Of a stretch of DNA of 22,312 nt, positions 13,893 to 22,163 are shown in pieces. Source of the DNA: Sulfurimonas sp. (GTDB lineage Bacteria; Campylobacterota; Campylobacteria; Campylobacterales; Sulfurimonadaceae); assembly GCA_015487435.1 (NCBI GenBank), contig WFPU01000250.1:1-22312 (forward strand), written 5' to 3'. Position 1 is the first letter of the stretch, and the number at the start of each line of letters is the position of its first letter. The notes beneath the pieces were generated by a model. That model worked only from the letters and a program-made list of their open reading frames with translations, did no database searches and was not told the origin of the DNA. The position numbers and the translations under genes are program-made.

Positions 13893-15803
13893 ATGAGTTT
13901 TTATAATACTAAAAAACTAAACAATATATTTGATGAAAAAGATGTAGGTAGTTATATAATAGCAGAGATTGGTATAAATCATAATGGAAGTTTTGATGAG
14001 GCTATTAAGCTAATAGATGCTTCTATTGAAGCAAAAGTTGATGCTGTAAAGTTTCAAAAAAGAGATTTGGATGCAATATATTCAAAAAGTGTATTAACTG
14101 ATTCTAACTCCCAAGAGTGGAACTTTGAATACCTTATCCCACTACTAAAAGAGGTAGAGCTCTCAAATGATGAATATAAAAAAATAAGAAAATATTGTGA
14201 TGAAAAGCAGATAGATTTAATAATTACCCCTTTTGATAAAACTTCAGCAAAATTTGTTGGCGAACTCGGGGTTAGTGCATTTAAAATCTCTTCTGCTGAT
14301 ATGACTAATATTGATTTAGTACAAGAGTGTAGTAAATATAGTGTGCCATTGTTAATCTCAACTGGTATGTGGAATGATGAAGATATTAAAACTTGTGCAG
14401 AGTTTTATAATAAAGAAAATATCAATTATGCATTTTTATTAGCACAATCAACATATCCTGCCCCTTATGAAAATTTAAATTTAAAATATTTTGATAGATT
14501 AAAAGAGCTTTCAAAAAGTGATATTGTAGGTTATTCTGGACATGAAAGAGGTATATTTATACCTATTGCGTGTGTAGCTATGGGATATAAAATAATTGAA
14601 AAACATATCACATTTGATAAAACATTAGATGGTCCTGATCATAAAGCATCTATGATGCCAGATGAATTTAAAGAGATGGTTAAAAATATTCGATTACTAG
14701 AGAGTGCTTTAAGTGATCATAAGAGTGTGAACCAAGCTGAGATGTTAAATAAAGAAGCTTTTGCAAAATCTGCTGTACCAATTAGGGATTTGCCAAAGGG
14801 GCATGTGTTAATAAAAAGTGATGTTATATTTAAGTCACCTGGTAAAGGTATATTTCCACATCAAATATATAAATATTATGGAAAAGTTCTTAAAAGTGAT
14901 ATTAAAAAAGATCACTATATAAACGATACAGATTTTCAAGATACTATTAAAATCAAGGAATGGAAAAAATTTCATTTTTCTCAACAATGGGGAGCAAAAT
15001 GTCGTTTTCATGATTATGACAAATATAAAGTTTTAAACTCTCCTGTTGTAGAGTTTCACTGTTCTCAAACAGATTTAACACTCGACTTTAAACCTAAAGA
15101 GATATCATTGTCACAGCTTATTATTCATGCGCCTGAAATATTTGATAGGAAGTTAGTAGATATATGTTCCTTAGATGAGCAATATGTTAAAGAATCATTA
15201 GATATATTACAAAAAACATTAGATAAGACAAAAGAGTTACATAGATATTTTCCAGAGCATAAGCCTAAAGTTGTGATGCATCTAGGTGGGATGTTTTTAA
15301 ATGATAGGGAAGTAAAAGATACTCATAAGCTTATTGAGATTGCGATTAAAAATTTTGCTAAATTAGATTATAACAGCGATGAAATAGATGTAATACCAGA
15401 AAATTTACCCCCTAGACCTTGGTATTTAGGTGGAGAATGGTTTCAACATGCTTTTATGTCTTCAAATGATATGAAACAATTTTGTAACCATTTTGGGTTG
15501 GGTATGACATATGATATCTCTCACGCTCAACTTTATTGCAACATGTTCGATATAGATATAAATGAATATACAAAAAAAGTAATGCCTTTTGTAAGTCATC
15601 TACATATATCAGATGCATATGGAACAAATGGTGAGGGTGTACAAATAGGTGAGGGTTGTATGGACTTTGATTCTCTTTTTGAGATTATGGGTAGGTATAA
15701 TTTTTCTTGGGTTCCTGAGATTTGGAGCGGACATCTACATGAAGGTGCTGGTACTTATGAATGTATGAAAATATTAGAAAAAAAATATGCTACTAAAGTG
15801 TAA
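13893..15803 (+). CDS. NeuB-type nonulosonate synthase fused to a sugar isomerase TIM barrel
   Basis: 636 aa, about twice a NeuB/PseI/LegI (~335-350 aa). Residues ~18-265 form the NeuB barrel: EIGINHNGS (25-33), VKFQKR (52-57), TPFD (112-115), YSGHE (214-218) and KHITFDKTLDGPDHKAS (237-253). Residues ~293-350 are the SAF/antifreeze-like lid (SPGKGI at 315-320). NeuB enzymes condense a hexosamine with phosphoenolpyruvate. Residues ~360-630 are an AP-endonuclease-2/xylose-isomerase-like barrel with probable metal ligands E503 (IPENLP), D541/H544 (YDISHA), H571 (HLHISDA) and E587 (GEG), so both halves look active. The lid Arg before PG, which contacts the substrate N-acetyl group in Neisseria NeuB (Arg314), is Ser315 here. 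First gene of the operon; no strong ribosome-binding site. Confidence 0.85.
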   Translation: MSFYNTKKLNNIFDEKDVGSYIIAEIGINHNGSFDEAIKLIDASIEAKVDAVKFQKRDLDAIYSKSVLTDSNSQEWNFEYLIPLLKEVELSNDEYKKIRKYCDEKQIDLIITPFDKTSAKFVGELGVSAFKISSADMTNIDLVQECSKYSVPLLISTGMWNDEDIKTCAEFYNKENINYAFLLAQSTYPAPYENLNLKYFDRLKELSKSDIVGYSGHERGIFIPIACVAMGYKIIEKHITFDKTLDGPDHKASMMPDEFKEMVKNIRLLESALSDHKSVNQAEMLNKEAFAKSAVPIRDLPKGHVLIKSDVIFKSPGKGIFPHQIYKYYGKVLKSDIKKDHYINDTDFQDTIKIKEWKKFHFSQQWGAKCRFHDYDKYKVLNSPVVEFHCSQTDLTLDFKPKEISLSQLIIHAPEIFDRKLVDICSLDEQYVKESLDILQKTLDKTKELHRYFPEHKPKVVMHLGGMFLNDREVKDTHKLIEIAIKNFAKLDYNSDEIDVIPENLPPRPWYLGGEWFQHAFMSSNDMKQFCNHFGLGMTYDISHAQLYCNMFDIDINEYTKKVMPFVSHLHISDAYGTNGEGVQIGEGCMDFDSLFEIMGRYNFSWVPEIWSGHLHEGAGTYECMKILEKKYATKV

Positions 15804-15821
15804 ATTGGGACATATAATAAG

Positions 15822-16874
15822 ATGAAAAAAGCCATTGTAACTGGTATTACTGGACAAGATGCTGCATATTTAACACAACTACTGTTAGATAAGGGCTATA
15901 AAGTCTATGCAACTTACAGACGGACAAGTACAGTTGGCTTTTGGAGAATAAAAGAGTTAGGGATAAAAAATAATCCTAATTTAGTGTTAATAGAAAATGA
16001 TTTGGTTGATTTAGCTGGAACTATAGAGATGCTAAAAACGATAAAACCTGATGAAATCTATAATCTTGCTGCACAAAGTTATGTTGCTAAATCTTTTGAA
16101 GATCCAGTGGAGACGGCTAATATAACAGGGATGGGCGTACTAAATATATTAGAAGCTATAAGATATGTTGATACAAATATAAAGCTATATCAAGCATCTT
16201 CTTCTGAAATGTTTGGAAAAATTGATGAAAATCCACAAACAGAATTCACAAAATTTTATCCAAGAAATCCATATGGTGTATCAAAAGTTTTTGCCCATAT
16301 GATGACTATAAACTATAAACAAACATATAATATTTTTGCTTGTATCGGTATACTTTATAATCATGAATCACCATTAAGAGGTAAGGAATTTGTTACAAGG
16401 AAGATTACAGATAGTGTGGCAAAAATAAAATTAGGAAAGCTGGAGGTCTTAAAGCTTGGAAACTTGGATGCTAAAAGAGATTGGGGATATGCAAAAGATT
16501 ATGTCCAAGCGATGTATAAAATGATGCAACAAAAGACTCCTGATACATTTATATTAGCCACCAATAGAGTAAAAACAGTTAGAGAGTTTGTAACAATGGC
16601 ATTTAAAGCGGCTGATATTGAACTTGAATTTAGAGGTAAAAAAGAAAAAGAGTTCGCAATAGATGTAAAAACAGGTAAGGTTGTAGTAGAGGTAAACTCT
16701 ATATTTTATAGACCCTTAGAAGTAGAACTATTGGTTGGAAATGCTCAAAAAGCTAAAGATGTTCTTGGTTGGCAAAGTAAAACCTCTTTAGAAGAGTTAT
16801 GCAAGATGATGGTAGATTTAGATTTAAAAAGAGTAAAAAAAAATATAGCAATGGAGACAAACAATGAGTTGTAA
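15822..16874 (+). CDS. GDP-mannose 4,6-dehydratase-like SDR enzyme
   Basis: 350 aa extended short-chain dehydrogenase. The NAD(P) loop is GITGQDAAY (8-16), in which the third glycine of GxxGxxG is Ala14. Catalytic residues are in place: S127 and E129 in ASSSEMFG, and Y151/K155 in NPYGVSK, with the same spacing as Thr132-Glu134-Tyr156 of E. coli Gmd. NHESPLRGKEFVTRKI and RDWGYAKDYV are family signatures for binding the GDP-sugar. It would make a GDP-4-keto-6-deoxy sugar. Possible substrates are GDP-mannose, or a GDP-heptose as for Campylobacter DmhA. Overlaps the next gene by 11 bp. Family confident, substrate not. Confidence 0.85.
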   Translation: MKKAIVTGITGQDAAYLTQLLLDKGYKVYATYRRTSTVGFWRIKELGIKNNPNLVLIENDLVDLAGTIEMLKTIKPDEIYNLAAQSYVAKSFEDPVETANITGMGVLNILEAIRYVDTNIKLYQASSSEMFGKIDENPQTEFTKFYPRNPYGVSKVFAHMMTINYKQTYNIFACIGILYNHESPLRGKEFVTRKITDSVAKIKLGKLEVLKLGNLDAKRDWGYAKDYVQAMYKMMQQKTPDTFILATNRVKTVREFVTMAFKAADIELEFRGKKEKEFAIDVKTGKVVVEVNSIFYRPLEVELLVGNAQKAKDVLGWQSKTSLEELCKMMVDLDLKRVKKNIAMETNNEL

Positions 16875-17715
16875 ACTTTGCGGATGTAAAGATTTTAAGT
16901 ACAGAAATGCTCAAGTAAGAGATGCTAAAGAGTTGAAAGTACTTGAATGTAGTGGATGCTCATTAGTTTATCTCTCAAATGTAGATCATATTGATGAAAA
17001 TTTTTATGAAGAATCAAATATGCATAAAGAGATTGATTTTAACAGATGGCAAAATGAAACGAAAGAGGATGATGAGAGAAGATTTGAGTTTGTAAAATCT
17101 ATGATAACCAATAAATCAGTTTTAGATTTTGGAAGCGGAAATGGTGGATTTGCTCTTAGAGCTAAAGAGGTTAGTTCAAATATAGCTACAGTAGAACTAG
17201 AAAAAGCAGTAGCACCTTTTTATGCAAAAAAATCTTTAAGATTGTATGATGACTTAGATAAAATAGAAGAAAAATTTGATTATATTACAGCATTTCATGT
17301 GATAGAGCATTTAAGTGAACCAGAAGTTATTTTAAAGAAGATGAAGAGTTTATTAAAAGATGGTGGGAAAATTATAATTGAAATTCCAAATGCTGAGGAT
17401 GCACTACTTAGTATATACGAAAGTGAAGCTTTTTCAAAATTCACATATTGGAGTTGTCATCTGTATCTTTATAATCAGCACACAATCAAGCTTTTAGCTA
17501 AAAAAGCATCTTTAAAAGTTGAATTTGTAAAACATATACAAAGATATCCACTTTCAAATCATCTGTATTGGTTAAGTAAAAATAAGCCTGGTGGTCACCA
17601 AAAATGGGGTAATTCTATAGATTCAAAACAATTAAATGAAGCTTATGAATCACAATTGGCTTCTATTGGTGCAACAGATACAATTTTAGCAATCTTATCA
17701 AAGGGTACAATGTGA
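16864..17715 (+). CDS. Zinc-ribbon class I SAM methyltransferase
   Basis: 283 aa. The N-terminus has a CxxC...CxxC zinc site (C3, C6, C29, C32), as in sugar C-methyltransferases of the Methyltransf_13/TylC3 group. The Rossmann methyltransferase domain follows, with motif I VLDFGSGNGGF (86-96) and FDYITAFHVIEHL further on. The C-terminal GATDTILAILSKG resembles the end of the same group. Likely substrate is a nucleotide-activated or free sugar of this pathway, by position. GGAG lies 7-8 nt before the ATG, which is inside the end of the dehydratase gene. Its stop overlaps the GTG of the next gene. Confidence 0.8.
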   Translation: MSCKLCGCKDFKYRNAQVRDAKELKVLECSGCSLVYLSNVDHIDENFYEESNMHKEIDFNRWQNETKEDDERRFEFVKSMITNKSVLDFGSGNGGFALRAKEVSSNIATVELEKAVAPFYAKKSLRLYDDLDKIEEKFDYITAFHVIEHLSEPEVILKKMKSLLKDGGKIIIEIPNAEDALLSIYESEAFSKFTYWSCHLYLYNQHTIKLLAKKASLKVEFVKHIQRYPLSNHLYWLSKNKPGGHQKWGNSIDSKQLNEAYESQLASIGATDTILAILSKGTM

Positions 17716-18386
17716 ATATAGCATTTGTTCCAGCAAGATGTGGAAGTAAAGCGATTAGGTTCAAAAATATAAAACTGTTTTGTGGTAAACCACTTATATA
17801 TTGGAGTTTACTGGCTTTAGAAAACTCAACTTTAATTGATAAAATATATGTAGCAACAGATTGTAATGAGATAGTTGAGGTGGTTGAAAAGTTTAATTTT
17901 TTAAAAGTAAATATATATATCCGTGATAAAAAGAATGCACAAGATGAATCTTCAACAGAGGCTGTAATGTTAGAGTTTTTAGATAAAAATAATTTCAAAA
18001 ATGATGATCTGTTTATGCTAGTTCAAGCTACTTCGCCAACAACAACAACTAAAGACTTTGATAGTGCTATAACAAAATTAAAAGATTTAGGTAAAGATTC
18101 ACTTTTAAGTGTCGTTAGAGAGAAAAGATTTTTTTGGGATGATGATGCAAAACCGATAAATTATGACTATAAAAATCGCCCAAGAAGACAAGATTTTAAA
18201 GGCATTTTACTTGAAAATGGAGCGTTTTACATAAGTAATGTTTCTAACATTTTAAGAGATAAAAACCGTCTTAGTGGCGATATATGTTTTTATGAGATGC
18301 AAGATTATAATATGATTGATATTGATGAACAGATTGACTGGTCTATTGCAGAGGAGTATATGAGGGAGTATATCCTCTTAAAGTGA
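17712..18386 (+). CDS. CMP-nonulosonate cytidylyltransferase (NeuA/PseF/LegF family)
   Basis: 224 aa. The nucleotide-binding loop is PARCGSKAIRFKNIK (7-21; family PARGGSKxIPxKNI, with Cys for the first Gly). Other signatures are GKPLIYWS, VQATSPT, RPRRQDF, ENGAFYI and the metal-binding IDIDEQIDWSIAE. It activates a nine-carbon acid with CTP, giving the donor for Maf. The start is GTG (17712-17714), overlapping the methyltransferase TGA (GTGA), with AAAGGG six nt upstream; coupling to the upstream gene is very likely. Last gene of the operon; converges with the hipB-like gene. Confidence 0.88.
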   Translation: MNIAFVPARCGSKAIRFKNIKLFCGKPLIYWSLLALENSTLIDKIYVATDCNEIVEVVEKFNFLKVNIYIRDKKNAQDESSTEAVMLEFLDKNNFKNDDLFMLVQATSPTTTTKDFDSAITKLKDLGKDSLLSVVREKRFFWDDDAKPINYDYKNRPRRQDFKGILLENGAFYISNVSNILRDKNRLSGDICFYEMQDYNMIDIDEQIDWSIAEEYMREYILLK

Positions 18387-18422
18387 TTTAAGCTATTTAG
18401 TAATCATATCTAAGCATAAAAA

Positions 18423-18761
18423 CTACTTAAAATACATAATGGCTTTACCAAAAGCTCTCTTTTTTTCCTTCACACTACTAAGCTTAGCAAACTCTTTAAT
18501 GCCAAGCTCTTCAATACTATCAACACTAAGAAGTGTTGATATCTCTTTTAATCTTCCAAGATGTCTTAAAACTTTCAAAAAGCCATTTAGTGATATTTTT
18601 CCTGTTCTCTCAAACTTACTGTAAGTTGCATAAGCAATACCAGATTTTTTTGCAAATTCAACTTGTGTTATATTTTTAATAATTCTAAGTTTTTTAGCTT
18701 GAATTGCCAAAGATAGAGCAATCTCCTCTTCAGTTTGTAATAAAAATTCTTGTGGTGTCAT
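18423..18761 (-). CDS. HipB-like XRE-family antitoxin
   Basis: 112 aa with a helix-turn-helix at about 20-75 (IQAKKLRIIKNITQVEFAKK, SGIAYATYSKFERTG), typical of Cro/C1-type HipB repressors. The C-terminal segment is basic and flexible. Its ATG overlaps the stop of the HipA-like gene by four bases (ATGA), so the two are translated together. Expected to neutralise the kinase and bind the palindromes upstream of the operon. It comes second, while canonical hipBA has the antitoxin first. Confidence 0.8.
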   Translation of the reverse strand: MTPQEFLLQTEEEIALSLAIQAKKLRIIKNITQVEFAKKSGIAYATYSKFERTGKISLNGFLKVLRHLGRLKEISTLLSVDSIEELGIKEFAKLSSVKEKKRAFGKAIMYFK

Positions 18762-20014
18762 TTTTTGCTCCTAAATATCTTATCAATATCTTGTGTATCT
18801 TTAAGCATCATATTGATCATATTCTCAACATCATACTTTTTTGCTAATACATTTAGCTTGCTATGTTTTAAATCAATCATATTTGAAATTATTTCTATCT
18901 CATCATCTACTTCACATAATTTTGCTATTTTTTTTAGACCTAAACTTTTAAGGGAGTGTGATGGTTTTTTATCTATTGTTAATTGATGCCATTTTAAGCC
19001 ATGGTTAGTTGCAGAGTATGTTAAATCATAAGATGGTGCATAACACCAGTTGCAATCTTCATCCATTAAAAAAGAAAAATTTCTAGAGTGATCATCTTTA
19101 TTTGCAAAAACTAGGTTAAAAATCATTGTTTTAAACATCTGTCTTTTATTCTCTTTTGAAACGCTTAACATCATACCAACTCTAAATAAAGACTCATAAC
19201 CTAAAGTAAAAGATGAAGCATCATGACTAAGCAGTCCTGCTAATGAGTGTAAATGAAGCCTATTGCCCTGAGTGTCAATATCAAACCTTGAAGTTATAAA
19301 ATAATAATTACCATCTTCATCTTTTTCCAACCATGATTTAGCCATATTTATATCTAATTCTATCGCTAATAGATAGTATATATATTCTAGCTTTAACTCA
19401 TCATTATGTTTTTGTATCTCATTAGAATTTTTAGAGTTATTAAACTTTACAATAGATTTAACATATCCATCAAGTACATTACTATTTATCGGAGATAGAT
19501 GCAATTTTTTTTCTAAAGGGTTGTATTCTATGACTGCTTTGGCTTTTGCTCCACCTGCTCCACTATTTGATTTAGCTATAAGTTTAGCTAATTTGCTATT
19601 GCCCTTAGAATCATAAACATCAATACTTTGTTTTTTGAAATCTTTTAATGAAAAAATAATATTATCTTCAATTGTTGAAGATTCATCACTAGGTTCGTAG
19701 TCTAATGCTCCAAGACCATGACTACCGATAAACGACAATCTATCAAGGATTGAGGGTAGCTCTTTATGTTCATTCATAAAATATTTATCAAAATAACTTT
19801 TGCCATAAGCACCAGATATAGAGTCTGCGATTAATCCTATTTTATAAATATCAGCATCACTACCAATATCTTCTCTAGCCTGCATAATATTTTCAAAATT
19901 TAGAGGAGAGTAACAAGCATATTTTTTATCTTCTAAATCTAAAATCAACTTACCTTCTAACTCAGTTGCATAAGCAATATTCTTATTCCAAGACTTTATA
20001 GTTATGATTCTCAT
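18758..20014 (-). CDS. HipA-family Ser/Thr kinase toxin
   Basis: 418 aa, close to the 440 aa of E. coli HipA. The N-terminal couple-HipA region (about 1-110) leads into the kinase: the glycine-rich gate SGAGGAKAK (151-159) aligns with the loop holding the autophosphorylated Ser150 of E. coli HipA, SRFDID (242-247) contacts nucleotide, the catalytic loop is NKDDHSRNF (305-313, base D307), and the metal-binding APSYDLT has D330. HipA toxins phosphorylate aminoacyl-tRNA synthetases or related targets and stop translation. All catalytic residues appear intact. AAAGGA lies upstream of the ATG. Two 18-bp palindromes precede it. Confidence 0.85.
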   Translation of the reverse strand: MRIITIKSWNKNIAYATELEGKLILDLEDKKYACYSPLNFENIMQAREDIGSDADIYKIGLIADSISGAYGKSYFDKYFMNEHKELPSILDRLSFIGSHGLGALDYEPSDESSTIEDNIIFSLKDFKKQSIDVYDSKGNSKLAKLIAKSNSGAGGAKAKAVIEYNPLEKKLHLSPINSNVLDGYVKSIVKFNNSKNSNEIQKHNDELKLEYIYYLLAIELDINMAKSWLEKDEDGNYYFITSRFDIDTQGNRLHLHSLAGLLSHDASSFTLGYESLFRVGMMLSVSKENKRQMFKTMIFNLVFANKDDHSRNFSFLMDEDCNWCYAPSYDLTYSATNHGLKWHQLTIDKKPSHSLKSLGLKKIAKLCEVDDEIEIISNMIDLKHSKLNVLAKKYDVENMINMMLKDTQDIDKIFRSKK

Positions 20015-20034
20015 TACTTTTCCTTTAGTAGATA

Positions 20035-20052
20035 TTTATACTATAGTATAAA
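20035..20052 (-). promoter_or_regulatory. HipB-type operator O1
   Basis: TTTATACTATAGTATAAA, an 18-bp perfect palindrome 21 bp before the HipA-like ATG. On the minus strand it contains TATACT, a likely -10 box, so repressor binding here would block the promoter. It shares the pattern TTTATA-n-TATA-n-TATAAA with O2. Confidence 0.65.
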
Positions 20053-20075
20053 TTATACAAGTAATTATATCATAA

Positions 20076-20093
20076 TTTATAGTATAATATAAA
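20076..20093 (-). promoter_or_regulatory. HipB-type operator O2
   Basis: TTTATAGTATAATATAAA, 16 of 18 bases identical to O1, inside a longer inverted repeat with 10-bp arms ATAATTTATA / TATAAATTAT (20072-20097). Centre-to-centre distance to O1 is 41 bp, close to four helical turns, so two repressor dimers would bind the same DNA face. Confidence 0.6.
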
Positions 20094-20122
20094 TTATCTT
20101 AGCTATTTGAATCAAAAATATA

Positions 20123-20680
20123 CTACTCTGCCTTGTCTATATAGTAACTATAGATAATATGGTTAAGAATCATGTGCACATCTTCTACTATTCCATATTG
20201 ACCTTTATCTGTTTGAATATGAAAATTAATATCTGATTTTTTCTTTAATTTTCCACCATCAAAACCTGTGATACCTACTATTTTAGCATCTTGCTTTTTC
20301 GCATATTTTACAGCTTTTATGATATTTTTTGAATTACCGCTACATGATATTGCTATAAGCACATCATCTTTAGTAATTCTATCTTTTAGTTGCATATAAA
20401 ATATGTTTTTATACCCTATATCATTTGCTAGGGCTGTACATACTGGAGTGTTATCGCTTAAGCTCTCAACATCAAAACTTTTAATGCCTCTTCTTTTGAG
20501 CCCAACACCTAAATCGTTTACCATATGTGAAGCAGTAGCAGCACTTCCACCGTTTCCTATGATATAAATTTTGCCTTTAGTGTTGTCGAGTAAATTTACA
20601 ATTTTTTCTATAGATTTAGTATCGCAATTTTTCAGAGAAGATATTAAACTTTTTATATATTTTTTTGTAAATTTTTTCAT
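20123..20680 (-). CDS. GmhA-like SIS-domain sugar-phosphate isomerase
   Basis: 185 aa, close to the 192 aa of E. coli GmhA. A single SIS domain with the signature IIGNGGSAATASHMVNDL (36-53), SCSGNSKNII for phosphate binding, and the C-terminal helix VEDVHMILNHII that carries metal and catalytic residues in GmhA (E/H pair). GmhA converts sedoheptulose 7-phosphate to D-glycero-D-manno-heptose 7-phosphate for LPS core or capsule heptose. Paralogues of this kind in Campylobacter capsule loci feed GDP-heptose synthesis, which makes it a possible partner of the GMD-like dehydratase nearby. AAGG upstream of the ATG. Alternative: a DiaA-like SIS protein, less likely given the setting. Confidence 0.8.
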   Translation of the reverse strand: MKKFTKKYIKSLISSLKNCDTKSIEKIVNLLDNTKGKIYIIGNGGSAATASHMVNDLGVGLKRRGIKSFDVESLSDNTPVCTALANDIGYKNIFYMQLKDRITKDDVLIAISCSGNSKNIIKAVKYAKKQDAKIVGITGFDGGKLKKKSDINFHIQTDKGQYGIVEDVHMILNHIIYSYYIDKAE

Positions 20681-20748
20681 TTTAAATGCCTTATTAAGTA
20701 TTAATGAGGTATCTTAACTTAATAAATTAAAATAAAGATTAAATACCA

Positions 20749-22155
20749 ATGTGTGAAGATACTTATTTTTTAAATGCCGATGAAGCACTTAGAGTAGCGA
20801 GCTTGCAAAATAAAACCAATGGTGGTTATGTCCTTCAAGTATGTTATTACTCAGGCGAGAAAATAGAGTCTGAGTATCCAAATTTAATTCATCTACCAAT
20901 TGAGAATTTAGTCAATGATTTAGCTAAAAGTGATTACAGAATCCCAACTAAAGTAGACTTTACAGGATTAGATATATCAGCTAGTGTTAAACTAGAAATA
21001 CTACAAAATTTTAATATCTCTTTAGAGCAAGCAAGGGACTATAGAAATCAATATAATGCGTTTTATTTAAAGGCTTTAAAGAATGCTAAATTAGATTTTA
21101 GTGAACCTCTTCGATTTTATCTTTTAGCTGCTTCTGGTACTCGTGTGATGCAGCATATTTCCAAAAATATTGCAAATGCATTACAAAACCTTGGGTATGA
21201 AGTTCTTTTTGTACTAGATGTTGGTATAAATGATTTAAACTCTTTGAAAAAAATGGCGGAGTTTAATCCACATGTAACAATAAATATCAATCATATAAAT
21301 AATGCAATACTTGGTGATGATATTTTTAACTTTATTTGGATTCAAGATTATTTTGCAATTGAGCAATTTAAACATATAAAGTTAAGAAAAAGAGATAAAG
21401 TTTTTCATTTAGTAAAGTCTTTAGCTAGTCATCTTAAAAAATTAAACATCACTTCTCAGTATCAAGGGTTTTGTATCGATACAAGTGTATATAAATGTAG
21501 AGAATCAATACAGCGAGAAAATAAAATTATTATGATTGGTGGCAGTTATAAAGTTGGTTTTGATGGAATCAAGCATAGTAAAAAAGATGAAATAGTTAAA
21601 ATATTGTTAGATGATTATTTGTTAGGTACGCATACTGCAGGTGTTGAATTTGGAAAATATTTGCAATCTTTAAGAAAAAAATTTAATATTACAGATGTAG
21701 ACCTTGGAGAGATTGTTAAATATGTAGAAAGAGATGGTTTCTTAACATACATAGCTAATCTTAATTTAGGATATAAATTAGAATTATATGGTTGGGGATG
21801 GGAAAAAAATTCTGAATTAAAAAAATATTATAAGGGAATTTTATCTTATGGAGAAGAGATATCTAAAGTTTATAACAGTGCTAAATATACATTGGTTTTG
21901 GGTGGTTATGTTTTACAGCAAAGGACACTAGAAGCAACAGCAAGCGGATGTATCCCTTTGATATATGACAGCAGACATAATGATATGGGTAGTGAAAATG
22001 AAGAATGTTTTAAAGAGAGTTTACTTTTTTTTAAAAAACCAGATGAAATAGTAAGCATAATTGGTACAAAACATGAATTAGATTTGAACTGTATTGTAAA
22101 AGCACATAGCTATGAAAATTTTGTAAATAGTATGTTATGTATTATCAATAAATAA
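20749..22155 (+). CDS. CgeB-like GT-B glycosyltransferase
   Basis: 468 aa. The part from about 125 onward looks like a GT-B fold: SGTRVMQHISKNIANALQNL starts the acceptor domain, and the C-terminal nucleotide-sugar region has LYGWGWEKN, YNSAKYTLVLGGYVLQQRTL and EATASGCIPLIYD, a pattern of CgeB/family-1-type transferases where the Glu contacts the donor ribose. The first ~120 residues match nothing I recognise. There is no convincing ribosome-binding site, and a stop lies three codons upstream in frame, so the ATG is the only start near. Divergent from the GmhA-like gene; the next gene starts 8 nt after it. Acceptor and donor unknown, probably surface glycan or flagellin related. Confidence 0.65.
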   Translation: MCEDTYFLNADEALRVASLQNKTNGGYVLQVCYYSGEKIESEYPNLIHLPIENLVNDLAKSDYRIPTKVDFTGLDISASVKLEILQNFNISLEQARDYRNQYNAFYLKALKNAKLDFSEPLRFYLLAASGTRVMQHISKNIANALQNLGYEVLFVLDVGINDLNSLKKMAEFNPHVTININHINNAILGDDIFNFIWIQDYFAIEQFKHIKLRKRDKVFHLVKSLASHLKKLNITSQYQGFCIDTSVYKCRESIQRENKIIMIGGSYKVGFDGIKHSKKDEIVKILLDDYLLGTHTAGVEFGKYLQSLRKKFNITDVDLGEIVKYVERDGFLTYIANLNLGYKLELYGWGWEKNSELKKYYKGILSYGEEISKVYNSAKYTLVLGGYVLQQRTLEATASGCIPLIYDSRHNDMGSENEECFKESLLFFKKPDEIVSIIGTKHELDLNCIVKAHSYENFVNSMLCIINK

Positions 22156-22163
22156 AATTTAAA

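Noticed and set aside
17663..17998. Minus-strand open frame of 111 codons over the methyltransferase/cytidylyltransferase junction.
   Set aside because: Lies entirely opposite two well-supported genes with conserved motifs; no family resemblance.
18387..18422. Possible terminator between the convergent cytidylyltransferase and HipB-like genes.
   Set aside because: No stable stem or T-run could be found in the 36 bp.
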